64,000 nucleotides of DNA from Pseudomonas rhizophila. GTDB taxonomy: Bacteria > Pseudomonadota > Gammaproteobacteria > Pseudomonadales > Pseudomonadaceae. A model generated the notes under the pieces. It was not told where the DNA came from. It worked only from the letters and a program-made list of their open reading frames with translations, and made no database searches. Below are positions 42,639 to 51,378 of the stretch, piece after piece (the first letter of the stretch is position 1; every line of letters starts with the position of its first letter). Made by a program: the position numbers and the translations under genes. The stretch spans positions 1,429,393 through 1,493,392 of the forward strand of contig NZ_CP024081.1 in NCBI RefSeq assembly GCF_003033885.1, written 5' to 3'.

Positions 42639-43229
42639 TCAGATGAAATCGCGGGTCAGGGCCAGGGTGGCGAAGTTGTCCGCCATGATCGCCATTTCGG
42701 TCTGGTGCACGTGTTCGGCGCTCAGGACTCCGCCCTTGTGCGGCAGATCGCGAGTGGCGCAGGCGTCTTCGACCAGGGTGCAACGAAAGCCTAGGTTCTT
42801 GGCGGCACGCACGGTGGTGCTGACGCTGGAATGGCTCATGAAACCACAAACGATCAGGTCCAGGGGGCCGAGGTCCTCCAGGCGCTTTTTCAGTTCGGTG
42901 CCGTGAAACGCGCTGGGCAGCAGTTTTTCCACCACGGTTTCGTCGCCCTGGGGTTCCAGGCCGCTAATGAACTCCCCGCGTTCGCCCTGTGGGTCGAACA
43001 GCCCGCCATGGGTGCCCAGGTGACGCACATGCACGATCGGCCGGCCGGCAGCACGGGCCGCGCCGAGCAATTGCTTGATGTTCGCGACCGCCGCATCCAT
43101 GCCACTCAACGCCAGGGGGCCGGCGAGGTATTCTTTCTGGGCATCGATGATGATCAGCGTCGCTTGACTCAGATTGGCCGCTGCGTAACCGCGACCGCTG
43201 AGTTGAAACATCGTTTTTGGAACGGACAT
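42639..43229 (-). CDS. Isochorismatase-family hydrolase lacking the catalytic Cys
   Basis: Cytosolic cysteine-hydrolase fold of 196 residues. Asp29 (IIIDAQKEY) and Lys102 (VVEKLLPSAF) of the usual triad are present, but the family CGxxTxxC motif reads CGFMSHSS, so Ser135 takes the place of the nucleophilic Cys. Amidases such as nicotinamidase need that Cys, whereas isochorismatases proper (EntB, PhzD) do not. The protein is therefore either an isochorismatase-like vinyl-ether hydrolase or has lost amidase activity. It lies between a small membrane-protein gene and prmB, where I recall PA1677. Confidence 0.85.
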   Translation of the reverse strand: MSVPKTMFQLSGRGYAAANLSQATLIIIDAQKEYLAGPLALSGMDAAVANIKQLLGAARAAGRPIVHVRHLGTHGGLFDPQGERGEFISGLEPQGDETVVEKLLPSAFHGTELKKRLEDLGPLDLIVCGFMSHSSVSTTVRAAKNLGFRCTLVEDACATRDLPHKGGVLSAEHVHQTEMAIMADNFATLALTRDFI

Positions 43230-43495
43230 TCTGGGGCTCCTTCGAGTGGGGCTTTTGCGACATTCTCCTCTGGCTGAGCGGTTCTGTGAATCGCTTCCAT
43301 CGCAAGGGCCGTCGTTGCTGGCCTACAGCCTTGTCAAGATGTCTGTCTTGTTCAATAGTCAGCGCGAAAAACGGATAAATCCTACATCTGCCCCGTCCTT
43401 TTTCGTGCGTGTTTGAGGTGTGTTTGAGGCGTGCTTTGGTGAGGGGAGTGTTTGGCTGGTAGACTCGCCAGTCGTTTTTTCTGGAGTTTGCCGCC

Positions 43496-44404
43496 GTGAT
43501 CACTTCCCGTCTCCGTACCCTGCGCGACCATATACGTTGGGCCGTCAGTCGTTTCCATGGAGAGGATCTGTTTTTCGGCCATGGCACCGACAATGCGTGG
43601 GATGAAGCCCGGCAACTGGTGTTGGGCGCGTTGCATCTGCCGTGGGAGATTGCCGATAGCTACCTGGACTGCCGTCTCGAAGATGAAGAGCTGGTCCATG
43701 TGCAACGCCTGCTGCGCCGACGCATCGCCGAACGCATCCCGGCGGCCTACCTGCTGGGTGAAGCCTGGTTCTGCGGAATGTCTTTCATCGTCGACGAGCG
43801 CGTGCTCATTCCACGCTCGCCCATTGGTGAACTGATCGAAAACCGTTTTGCGCCCTGGCTGGGTCAGGAGCCGGTACGGATTCTCGACCTCTGCACCGGT
43901 TCCGGCTGCATCGGCATCGCGTGTGCTTTCGAATTCCCGGAGGCGGAGGTGGTGCTGGCTGACCTGTCGTTCGAAGCGTTGGAAGTGGCCAACCAGAACA
44001 TCGAGCGTCACGGCGTCGACGAGCGCGTGTTCACTGTCCAGGGGGATGGTTTCGAGGGCTTGCCGGGCCAGCGTTTCGACCTGATCGTGTCGAACCCGCC
44101 CTATGTCGATGCCGAAGATTTCGCCGACATGCCCCAGGAGTATCAGCACGAGCCGGAGCTGGGCCTGGCCTGTGGCGATGATGGCTTGAACCTGGTACGT
44201 CGGATGCTGGCCGAGGCCGCCGACCATCTGACCGAGAAGGGTTTGTTGATTGTCGAGGTGGGCAACAGCCAGGTCCACGTCGAGGCGTTGTATCCGGAAG
44301 TCGATTTTGCCTGGCTGGACTTCGAACGCGGCGGGCATGGTGTGTTCATGCTCAGCGCCGAACAGTGCCGTCAGCATCAGGCGTTGTTTGCTTCGCGGGT
44401 TTGA
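43496..44404 (+). CDS. prmB: Ribosomal protein L3 glutamine methyltransferase PrmB
   Basis: Cytosolic SAM-dependent methyltransferase of 302 residues that methylates a glutamine of ribosomal protein uL3. SAM site: [13 protein letters not shown]; catalytic glutamine-binding motif: [11 protein letters not shown]. The N-terminal helical domain ([21 protein letters not shown]) distinguishes PrmB from PrmC. Starts at GTG 43496. The motif set fits PrmB well. Confidence 0.94.
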   Translation: MITSRLRTLRDHIRWAVSRFHGEDLFFGHGTDNAWDEARQLVLGALHLPWEIADSYLDCRLEDEELVHVQRLLRRRIAERIPAAYLLGEAWFCGMSFIVDERVLIPRSPIGELIENRFAPWLGQEPVRILDLCTGSGCIGIACAFEFPEAEVVLADLSFEALEVANQNIERHGVDERVFTVQGDGFEGLPGQRFDLIVSNPPYVDAEDFADMPQEYQHEPELGLACGDDGLNLVRRMLAEAADHLTEKGLLIVEVGNSQVHVEALYPEVDFAWLDFERGGHGVFMLSAEQCRQHQALFASRV

Positions 44405-44455
44405 CGACAATTGATCTGACGGGCGCGCCCGGGTCTGTCACCGAGGATGCAAACC

Positions 44456-44546
44456 TGTGGGAGCGAGCCTGCTCGCGATGAGGGGGTGTCAGTCAGTTTG
44501 AAGACTGCTGACACGACGCCATCGCGAGCAGGCTCGCTCCCACAGG
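44456..44546. repeat. REP inverted pair (REPIN)
   Basis: Inverted GTGGGAGCGAGCCTGCTCGC copies about 38 bases apart between convergent prmB and the next gene. Confidence 0.85.
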
Positions 44547-44565
44547 GGTTAGGCGGTGTTCAGTC

Positions 44566-45354
44566 TTAGCTACGCGTCGCAATCCAGATCAACAACCCGG
44601 CCTGGAACATGGCAAATGCCACCAGGCAGGTGATGGTGAAACGCAGGCCGTTGTCTTCGCGTTTGAACTTGGCGACCTTTTCTTCCTGCTGCTTGAGTTT
44701 GACTTCCTGCTCCGCCAGGTTCTGCTCGGCTTGCTGGAGCATTTGCGCGGCTTCGAGAATTTCCACGAACTGCAGTTTTTCGGTGTTCCAGTCCCCCAGC
44801 AGATTGCCAACCTGGGCTGGCTTGACGCTGCCTTTGAGGTGCTGGGCGTCGGCGTAGACCACTTCGAAACCATGAGCTTTCAGGAAGTGGTCGCGGCGCA
44901 GGCGGGTGTCTTCGTTCAGCGCGTCCTTGTTATTCAGGTCGCTGCCATCGACCCGGTAGCTCGACCAGCGCTTCTTGGCCCAGGTAATGCCCTGTGCGGC
45001 GAGGAAGCGGCCAATGCCACGGTTCAGCGGCTCGACCTGCAAGCTGTCCGGGGAAAAATACAGGCGTTTATCGACGTGGTCGGCCCAGACGTCCAGGTGA
45101 TTCTGTTCCTTGCGCACCCGCTGGCCCGGCAACTGGATGCTCATGCGCAGCAAACTGCGCTCCTTGCTGTGGCGCTCGGCATAGCTGAATTCGACAAACC
45201 GCAGCGGCCGCGCACCCGTGGCACGGTCGGTCTTGAGCGGTGCCAGCCGGAGCATTTTATGGTGCTCGGCCTGCACATCCGCCCAAGGCAGCTCCGCCGC
45301 TGGAGCGGCGGGCGTTTCGGCGGGGGTGTCGGGTGAAGTTTGAGTGTCAGTCAT
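44566..45354 (-). CDS. Unknown tail-anchored coiled-coil protein
   Basis: A 262-residue protein I do not recognise. It has an Ala/Pro/Thr-rich first 22 residues, a globular middle (FVEFSYAERHSKERSLLRMS, RLYFSPDSLQVEPLNRGIGR), a coiled coil at about 200-232 (MLQQAEQNLAEQEVKLKQQE), and one C-terminal helix (FTITCLVAFAMFQAGLLIWI) with almost nothing after it. This topology places the bulk in the cytoplasm, anchored by its tail. No signal peptide. It is flanked by REPs and an unrelated hydrolase, so context gives no role. Confidence 0.75.
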   Translation of the reverse strand: MTDTQTSPDTPAETPAAPAAELPWADVQAEHHKMLRLAPLKTDRATGARPLRFVEFSYAERHSKERSLLRMSIQLPGQRVRKEQNHLDVWADHVDKRLYFSPDSLQVEPLNRGIGRFLAAQGITWAKKRWSSYRVDGSDLNNKDALNEDTRLRRDHFLKAHGFEVVYADAQHLKGSVKPAQVGNLLGDWNTEKLQFVEILEAAQMLQQAEQNLAEQEVKLKQQEEKVAKFKREDNGLRFTITCLVAFAMFQAGLLIWIATRS

Positions 45355-45453
45355 AACGGCAAAATCCTGTCCAGGCCGGCCCGTCGGCAGCCATGGCGCT
45401 GTCCGACACCGGTCTATCGGCCGTTTTTGCCAGGACTGGAGGGGAAAAACCGC

Positions 45454-46419
45454 TTATCGAGCGGGTAATGAGCTAATAAAACCCAGAATGTGTGTGCCCA
45501 GTTCGGCCGCCAGGGGCAGGTTTGGATTTTTGTAGGAGGCCAATTGCAGCTCCATGTCGTTGGGGACGATGCGCATGACATGGTTCATGCCCTTGATCAG
45601 CGCCAGCTCGGCGTCGGGTTTGGCGGCTTGCAACTGCCTGGCGTCATCGACGCTGACTTGAATGTCATGGCTGCCCTGGATAATCAACGCTGGCATCTTC
45701 AGCGCCGCGAAAGCCTGGGCCGGCGTCTGGCGGAACAGCGAGATCAGGTAGGGCTGCACGCTAGGGCGAAAGATGACCTGCAGTTGCGGCGGGACATTTG
45801 GGTCGAGCCGACCGGCCTTGAGGCTGTCCAGCAGCTCATTGGCGCGCACCATCAGGGGGGGAGGGAGGCGGCTGCTCAGTTGTTGACGCAGCACCTGGTC
45901 GATCGGCCGGGCACTGCCGGACAGCGAGATGACCGCAGCTGCATTGGCCTGGGGCGCGGCGAGACTGGCGATCAGTGCGCCTTCGCTATGACCCAACAGG
46001 ATCAATGGACCCATTCGCGGATCGGCAGCCAGTTTGCGGCTCCAGGCCACGGCGTCGGCCACGTAGGCTTCGACGCTCAGGTTGCGTTCGTCCGGGGTCG
46101 CCGCAAGGCTGGCGGCCACCCCGCGTTTGTCATAGCGCACGCTGGCGATGTTGTGCTTGGCCAGCACCCAGGCCAGGCGCTTGAGGCTATCGTTGCGCCC
46201 GCCGTCGGGGTTGTTTCCGTCACGGTCGGTAGGACCCGACCCGGAAATGATCAGGACAACCGGCACCGGTGCGTCGGATTTGGGTAACAGCAGCGAGCCG
46301 AAAAGCTCGCCGTTGCCGGTGTCGAGGCTGATCGGTCGTTGCAGGACGGTGGCCTGGGCCAGGCTGGAAAGCAGGCCGGTCAACAGGGCAAGGCTCAAGG
46401 CAAGCAGTTTTAACATCAT
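45454..46419 (-). CDS. Secreted alpha/beta hydrolase
   Basis: Periplasmic or secreted serine hydrolase of 321 residues. The leader MMLKLLALSLALLTGLLSSLAQA looks like a signal peptide. The oxyanion region is IISGSGPTDRDG, the nucleophile is in LLGHSEGALIA, and later Asp and His lie in IQGSHDIQVS and GMNHVMRIV. I start at 46419 (ATG ATG); the frame before it is not hydrophobic. Esterase activity is likely; the substrate is unknown. It diverges from aroC, as I recall for PA1680/PA1681. Confidence 0.88.
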   Translation of the reverse strand: MMLKLLALSLALLTGLLSSLAQATVLQRPISLDTGNGELFGSLLLPKSDAPVPVVLIISGSGPTDRDGNNPDGGRNDSLKRLAWVLAKHNIASVRYDKRGVAASLAATPDERNLSVEAYVADAVAWSRKLAADPRMGPLILLGHSEGALIASLAAPQANAAAVISLSGSARPIDQVLRQQLSSRLPPPLMVRANELLDSLKAGRLDPNVPPQLQVIFRPSVQPYLISLFRQTPAQAFAALKMPALIIQGSHDIQVSVDDARQLQAAKPDAELALIKGMNHVMRIVPNDMELQLASYKNPNLPLAAELGTHILGFISSLPAR

Positions 46420-46562
46420 CACGCCATTAGTTACGAAGGTGCCGGTTGGACTGACAGGCATCGATAAGGTTCGAGGATGAACTCGTCGGGGAGCCTGCGT
46501 ATACTGGCGCCCACTACGAATCCAAGGTTGAGTCTCTCAGCGTTTTTCACGGAGCACCCTGC

Positions 46563-47654
46563 ATGTCCGGCAATACCTACGGCAAGCTGTTCACCGTTAC
46601 CACCGCGGGCGAAAGCCATGGCCCGGCGTTGGTCGCCATTGTCGACGGCTGTCCGCCGGGCCTGGAGATTACCCTGGACGATCTGCAGCGTGACCTGGAC
46701 CGGCGCAAGCCGGGCACCAGCCGCCACACCACCCAGCGCCAGGAAGCCGATGAAGTCGAAATCCTCTCCGGCGTGTTCGAAGGACGCACCACCGGCTGCG
46801 CCATTGGCCTGCTGATCCGCAACACCGACCAGAAGTCCAAGGACTACTCGGCCATCAAGGATCTGTTCCGCCCGGCCCACGCCGACTACACCTACCACCA
46901 TAAATACGGCGAGCGCGACTACCGTGGCGGCGGCCGCAGTTCGGCCCGGGAAACCGCCATGCGCGTGGCGGCCGGCGCGATTGCCAAGAAGTACCTGGCC
47001 AGCCAGGGCATCGTGATTCGTGGCTATATGAGCCAGTTGGGTCCCATCGAAATCCCGTTCAAGACCTGGGAGTCGGTGGAACAGAATGCCTTCTTCTGCC
47101 CCGACCCGGACAAGGTGCCGGCCCTTGAGGCCTACATGGACCAATTGCGTCGCGACCAGGATTCGGTCGGCGCGAAGATCACCGTGGTGGCCGAAGGTGT
47201 GATGCCGGGCCTGGGCGAGCCGATCTTCGACCGGCTCGACGCCGAACTGGCCCACGCGCTGATGAGCATCAACGCGGTGAAGGGTGTGGAAATCGGCGCC
47301 GGTTTCGCTTGTGTCGCCCAGCGTGGCACCGAGCACCGCGACGAGCTGACCCCGCAAGGTTTCCTCAGCAACAATGCTGGCGGCATCCTCGGTGGCATTT
47401 CCTCGGGCCAGCCGATCGTGGCGCACCTGGCATTGAAGCCAACCTCCAGCATCACCACGCCGGGGCGCTCCATCGACATCCATGGCAACCCGGTGGACGT
47501 CATCACCAAGGGCCGTCATGACCCGTGCGTCGGCATCCGCGCCACGCCAATCGCCGAGGCGATGATGGCGATCGTGCTGATGGACCACCTGCTGCGTCAT
47601 CGCGGCCAGAACGCCGATGTGCGAGTCAGCACCCCGGTGCTGGGCCAGCTTTGA
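46563..47654 (+). CDS. aroC: Chorismate synthase
   Basis: FMN-dependent lyase of 363 residues that makes chorismate from EPSP, the last step of the shikimate pathway. Signatures include [51 protein letters not shown] and [12 protein letters not shown]. Full length. Followed 34 bases later by an MFS gene and then the methionine salvage genes. Confidence 0.98.
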   Translation: MSGNTYGKLFTVTTAGESHGPALVAIVDGCPPGLEITLDDLQRDLDRRKPGTSRHTTQRQEADEVEILSGVFEGRTTGCAIGLLIRNTDQKSKDYSAIKDLFRPAHADYTYHHKYGERDYRGGGRSSARETAMRVAAGAIAKKYLASQGIVIRGYMSQLGPIEIPFKTWESVEQNAFFCPDPDKVPALEAYMDQLRRDQDSVGAKITVVAEGVMPGLGEPIFDRLDAELAHALMSINAVKGVEIGAGFACVAQRGTEHRDELTPQGFLSNNAGGILGGISSGQPIVAHLALKPTSSITTPGRSIDIHGNPVDVITKGRHDPCVGIRATPIAEAMMAIVLMDHLLRHRGQNADVRVSTPVLGQL

Positions 47655-47688
47655 TGGCTGACCTGCCGACCGCCGTGGCCTGACGACC

Positions 47689-48834
47689 ATGGCGGCTCTG
47701 CCGTACTGGCGGCTCTCCAGTTTCTATCTGTTCTATTTCGCGCTGCTTGGTTCGACGGCGCCGTTTTTGGCGTTGTATTTCGATCACCTGGGGTTCAACG
47801 CGGCGCGCATCGGCGAGCTGGTGGCTATCCCCATGCTGATGCGCTGTGTGGCACCGAATATCTGGGGCTGGCTTGGGGATTACACCGGTCAGCGCCTGGC
47901 GATCGTGCGTTTTGGCGCCATTTGCACGCTGCTGACGTTCTCGCTGATCTTCATCGACCAGAGCTACGCCTGGCTGGCGCTGGTCATGGCGCTGCACGCG
48001 TTCTTCTGGCACGCGGTGTTGCCGCAGTTCGAAGTCATTACCCTGGCCCACTTGAGCGGGCAAACTTCGCGCTACAGCCAGATCCGCCTGTGGGGCTCCA
48101 TCGGCTTCATCATTACCGTGGTCGCGCTTGGCCGGCTTTTCGAATGGTTGAGCCTGGACATTTACCCGGTGGCGCTGGTGCTGATCATGGGCGGCATCGT
48201 GCTCGCCAGCTTCTGGGTCCCCAATGCCCAGCCGACACAGGGGCCGCGAGTCGCGGGGGAAGGTTTTCTGCGGCAACTGCGCAACCCTGGGGTGCTGGCG
48301 TTTTATGGATGTGTGGGGCTGATGCAGGTCAGCCACGGGCCGTATTACACCTTTCTGACGCTGCACCTGGAAGGCCTGGGTTACAGCCGCGGGTTGATCG
48401 GTATGCTCTGGGCCATTGGCGTGGTCGCGGAAGTCTTGATCTTCCTGCTGATGAGCCGGATCCTGGCGCGGTTTTCCGTGCGTCGGGTGCTGCTGGTGAG
48501 TTTCCTGCTGGCGGCGTTGCGTTGGCTGCTGCTGGGCTCACTGGCCGAATTTCTCTGGGTCCTGTTGTTTGCCCAGGTGCTGCACGCGGCGACCTTCGGC
48601 AGTTTTCACGCCGCTGCCATCCATTTCGTGCAACGTAGCTTCGGCCCACGCCAGCAAGGCCAGGGCCAGGCGTTGTACGCCGCCCTGGCTGGCATGGGCG
48701 GGGCGTTGGGCGCGTTGTATTCCGGCTACAGCTGGAACGCCCTGGGTGCCAGTTGGACTTTCAGTATCGCCAGCCTCGCAGCCTTCGCTGCAGCCGTTAT
48801 CATTGCCACACGTATGCAAGAGGACAGGCCATGA
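47689..48834 (+). CDS. MFS transporter (phenylpropionate permease/HcaT-like)
   Basis: Inner-membrane carrier of 381 residues with 12 predicted helices, of the MFS_1-like/PPP group (start WRLSSFYLFYFALLGS). The stop overlaps the mtnB ATG (ATGA, 48831-48834), so it is the first gene of the mtnB-mtnD-mtnC unit. A role in taking up a methylthio compound or exporting a salvage by-product is inference; known relatives carry aromatic acids or sugars. Confidence 0.88.
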   Translation: MAALPYWRLSSFYLFYFALLGSTAPFLALYFDHLGFNAARIGELVAIPMLMRCVAPNIWGWLGDYTGQRLAIVRFGAICTLLTFSLIFIDQSYAWLALVMALHAFFWHAVLPQFEVITLAHLSGQTSRYSQIRLWGSIGFIITVVALGRLFEWLSLDIYPVALVLIMGGIVLASFWVPNAQPTQGPRVAGEGFLRQLRNPGVLAFYGCVGLMQVSHGPYYTFLTLHLEGLGYSRGLIGMLWAIGVVAEVLIFLLMSRILARFSVRRVLLVSFLLAALRWLLLGSLAEFLWVLLFAQVLHAATFGSFHAAAIHFVQRSFGPRQQGQGQALYAALAGMGGALGALYSGYSWNALGASWTFSIASLAAFAAAVIIATRMQEDRP

Positions 48835-49451
48835 GCCTTACCCGTGAACAGCTCGCCCGGGAAATCATCGACGCCGGGCGTTTTTTGTATGGCCGCGGCT
48901 GGTCCCCGGCCACCAGCAGCAACTATTCGACCCGGCTTGCCCCTGATCAGGCCTTGCTCACCGTGTCCGGCAAGCACAAGGGGCAACTGGGCCTGGATGA
49001 TGTGCTCGCCACCGACCTGGACGGCAACAGCCTGGAGCGCGGCAAGACACCCTCCGCCGAAACCCTGCTGCACACCCAGTTGTATCGCTGGCGCCCGGAG
49101 ATCGGCGCGGTGCTGCACACCCATTCGGTGAATGCCACGGTGTTGTCGCGCCTGACCCACCAGGCTTTCATCGACTTTGAAGACTACGAACTGCAAAAAG
49201 CCTTCAGCGGTGTGTCGACCCACGAATCCTGTGTCCGCGTGCCGATTTTCGACAACGACCAGGACATCGCGCGCCTGGCCGGCCAGGTGCAGCCGTGGCT
49301 CGAGGCTCACCCCGATTGTGTCGGCTACCTGATTCGCGGGCATGGCCTGTATACCTGGGGGCCGAGCATGAACGATGCCCTGCGCCAGATCGAAGCGTTC
49401 GAGTTCCTGTTTGAGTGTGAGCTCAAGACCCGCGCACTCCTGAACCGTTAA
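48831..49451 (+). CDS. mtnB: Methylthioribulose-1-phosphate dehydratase
   Basis: Zinc enzyme of 206 residues in the class II aldolase fold. It dehydrates methylthioribulose 1-phosphate in the methionine salvage pathway. Motifs: GRGWSPATSSNYSTRL, HTHSVNATVLSRL (zinc His pair) and GHGLYTWG. The ATG is set by the 4-base overlap with the MFS stop; an upstream in-frame extension runs inside that gene. Confidence 0.95.
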   Translation: MSLTREQLAREIIDAGRFLYGRGWSPATSSNYSTRLAPDQALLTVSGKHKGQLGLDDVLATDLDGNSLERGKTPSAETLLHTQLYRWRPEIGAVLHTHSVNATVLSRLTHQAFIDFEDYELQKAFSGVSTHESCVRVPIFDNDQDIARLAGQVQPWLEAHPDCVGYLIRGHGLYTWGPSMNDALRQIEAFEFLFECELKTRALLNR

Positions 49452-49469
49452 TTTGCTGGAGCCCTAACC

Positions 49470-50015
49470 ATGAGCAGCCTGTCCGTCTACCACGTCTCAA
49501 GCCCCGACATTCCGAACAAGGTGCTGACCCATTTCGAAGACATCGCCGCGACCCTGGCCGATAAAGGTGTTCGCTTCGACCGCTGGGAAGCGGCGACGAA
49601 AATCCAGCCAGGCGCCGGCCAGGACGAAGTGATTGCCGCCTACAAGACCCAGATCGACCGGTTGATGACCGAGCGCGGCTACGTCACGGTCGACGTCATC
49701 AGCCTCAACAGCGATCACCCGCAAAAAGCCGAACTGCGGGCCAAATTCCTCGATGAACATCGCCATGCTGAAGACGAAGTACGATTTTTCGTCGCCGGTC
49801 GTGGCCTGTTTACCCTGCACATCGACGATTACGTCTACGCCGTACTGTGCGAAAAGAATGACCTGATCTCGGTGCCTGCGGGCACGCCGCACTGGTTCGA
49901 CATGGGCGAGCATCCACATTTCGTTGCCATTCGCCTGTTCAACAACCCGGAAGGTTGGGTCGCGAAGTTCACTGGCGACGACATCGCCAGCCGTTTCCCG
50001 CGCCTGGAGGACTGA
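49470..50015 (+). CDS. mtnD: Acireductone dioxygenase
   Basis: Cupin metalloenzyme of 181 residues that oxidises acireductone to the methionine precursor KMTB plus formate (iron form). The metal site is visible as [14 protein letters not shown] (two His, one Glu), with the fourth ligand in a later GTPHWFDMG. It lies 18 bases after mtnB and just before mtnC. Confidence 0.96.
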   Translation: MSSLSVYHVSSPDIPNKVLTHFEDIAATLADKGVRFDRWEAATKIQPGAGQDEVIAAYKTQIDRLMTERGYVTVDVISLNSDHPQKAELRAKFLDEHRHAEDEVRFFVAGRGLFTLHIDDYVYAVLCEKNDLISVPAGTPHWFDMGEHPHFVAIRLFNNPEGWVAKFTGDDIASRFPRLED

Positions 50016-50019
50016 GCCT

Positions 50020-50703
50020 GTGTCGATCAAAGCCATTCTCACGGACATCGAGGGCACCACCAGTGCGGTGAGTTTCGTGTTCGATGTGTTGTTTCCCTAT
50101 GCCGCCAGGCATCTTCCGGATTTCGTTCGTCAGCATGCCAACCGCGCCGACGTCGCCGAGCAATTGGCAGCGGTGCGTCAGGACAATGGTGAGCCGGGGG
50201 CCGACACCGAGCGCGTCATCGCGATCCTGCTGGAGTGGATCGCCGAAGACCGCAAGGCCACGCCGCTCAAGGCGTTGCAGGGCATGGTCTGGGAGCAGGG
50301 GTATCAGGCGGGGCAGTTGAAAGGGCACGTTTACCCGGACGCGGTGCAGGCACTGCAGCGCTGGCATCAGCAAGGTTTACGGCTGTTCGTTTATTCCTCG
50401 GGCTCGATCCAGGCACAGAAGCTGATTTTCGGCTGTTCCGAGGCTGGCGATCTGTCGCCGTTGTTCAATGGTTATTTCGACACCACATCGGGACCCAAGC
50501 GGGAAGTCCAGTCCTACCAGCGCATCAGCGCGGCGGTGGGCGTAGCCCCGGAGGAGATTCTGTTTCTGTCGGACATCGTCCAGGAACTGGATGCGGCCCG
50601 TGATGCCGGCATGGCTACGTGCGGAGTGGCGCGCGAGGGCGGTGAGCTGCAAGGGCATGTCACGGTGGACAGTTTTGCCCGGATCGATCCTGCGCGTTTT
50701 TGA
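50020..50703 (+). CDS. mtnC: Enolase-phosphatase E1
   Basis: HAD-family bifunctional enzyme of 227 residues that enolises and then dephosphorylates DK-MTP-1-P to acireductone. HAD motif I is LTDIEGTT; motif II is [12 protein letters not shown]; later [10 protein letters not shown]. The start is GTG at 50020 with GGAGG nine bases upstream; the frame is open further upstream only within mtnD. A perfect REP palindrome follows its stop. Confidence 0.95.
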   Translation: MSIKAILTDIEGTTSAVSFVFDVLFPYAARHLPDFVRQHANRADVAEQLAAVRQDNGEPGADTERVIAILLEWIAEDRKATPLKALQGMVWEQGYQAGQLKGHVYPDAVQALQRWHQQGLRLFVYSSGSIQAQKLIFGCSEAGDLSPLFNGYFDTTSGPKREVQSYQRISAAVGVAPEEILFLSDIVQELDAARDAGMATCGVAREGGELQGHVTVDSFARIDPARF

Positions 50704-50711
50704 TAGAGGAC

Positions 50712-50739
50712 TGTGGGAGCGAGCAAGCTCGCTCCCACA
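50712..50739. repeat. Perfect REP palindrome after mtnC
   Basis: TGTGGGAGCGAGC, a two-base loop, and its exact complement: two REP heads joined head to head. It probably forms a 13-pair hairpin at the end of the mtn transcript. Confidence 0.8.
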
Positions 50740-50745
50740 ACACGA

Positions 50746-51024
50746 TCAGGCGCTGTGATAGGTCGGCAGCGCAAAACGATGCTGGCTTTGCAGCATGGCG
50801 ATCTGCGGCAACTCGCTGGCCTGTTCCGCCAGGTCGCGACGGATTGCGCTGATTGCCCAGGACAGTTGGTCCCCGGCGTGCAACTGGGCGTAGGAAATTG
50901 TGCGTTTAAACAGTTTGCCTTCGCTGTTGCGCAAGGTCAGCAGGATACCGCCATCCGGGCGGGCCTGAGTGGTCACTTCGTAGTTGGAGAAGAGGGACGC
51001 AAACTTTTCTTGAATCATGTTCAT
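50746..51024 (-). CDS. DUF3509 domain protein
   Basis: A small cytosolic protein of 92 residues typical of Pseudomonas (DUF3509), function unknown. Recognisable core: MIQEKFASLFSNYEVTTQ, RPDGGILLTLRNSEGK, ISYAQLHAGDQL. The ATG at 51024 has GGAG nine bases upstream; five extra codons to 51039 are possible. Divergent from the acyl-CoA synthetase gene. Confidence 0.85.
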   Translation of the reverse strand: MNMIQEKFASLFSNYEVTTQARPDGGILLTLRNSEGKLFKRTISYAQLHAGDQLSWAISAIRRDLAEQASELPQIAMLQSQHRFALPTYHSA

Positions 51025-51378
51025 ATTTGACTGCTCCATGGTGGTGGCAAACCGTGGAGAGGTAGTTGCAGTGTCTGTGCCAGCGTTGGGCTTGATTAAA
51101 AAGCGTTATAAAACAATCAGTTAACAATTCCCCCTATTTTTGCTTTCGTGCAACTTGCATGAATGGCCATCGTGCATCCTGCATTTTGCGTGGTCGGCTG
51201 ATCTTTTGTTGAACCAAATGGATTTCTGGCGCTCATGCTCCGCCTGTCCGGAACGGTGGATACAAAACATTGCAAAAACCGCATGTACAGCGCCGGAATC
51301 GCTGGCGTAATTTCGAGCGCAATTGAGCTCCAGCCCGACAACAAGAACCCAGACCCACGAGGTCGAACGGGAGTGACC
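51025..51378. other. Divergent intergenic region DUF3509 / acyl-CoA synthetase
   Basis: 354 bases with no supported gene. AT-rich around 51095-51130. It must contain both promoters; no operator or convincing promoter boxes were identified. Confidence 0.45.
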
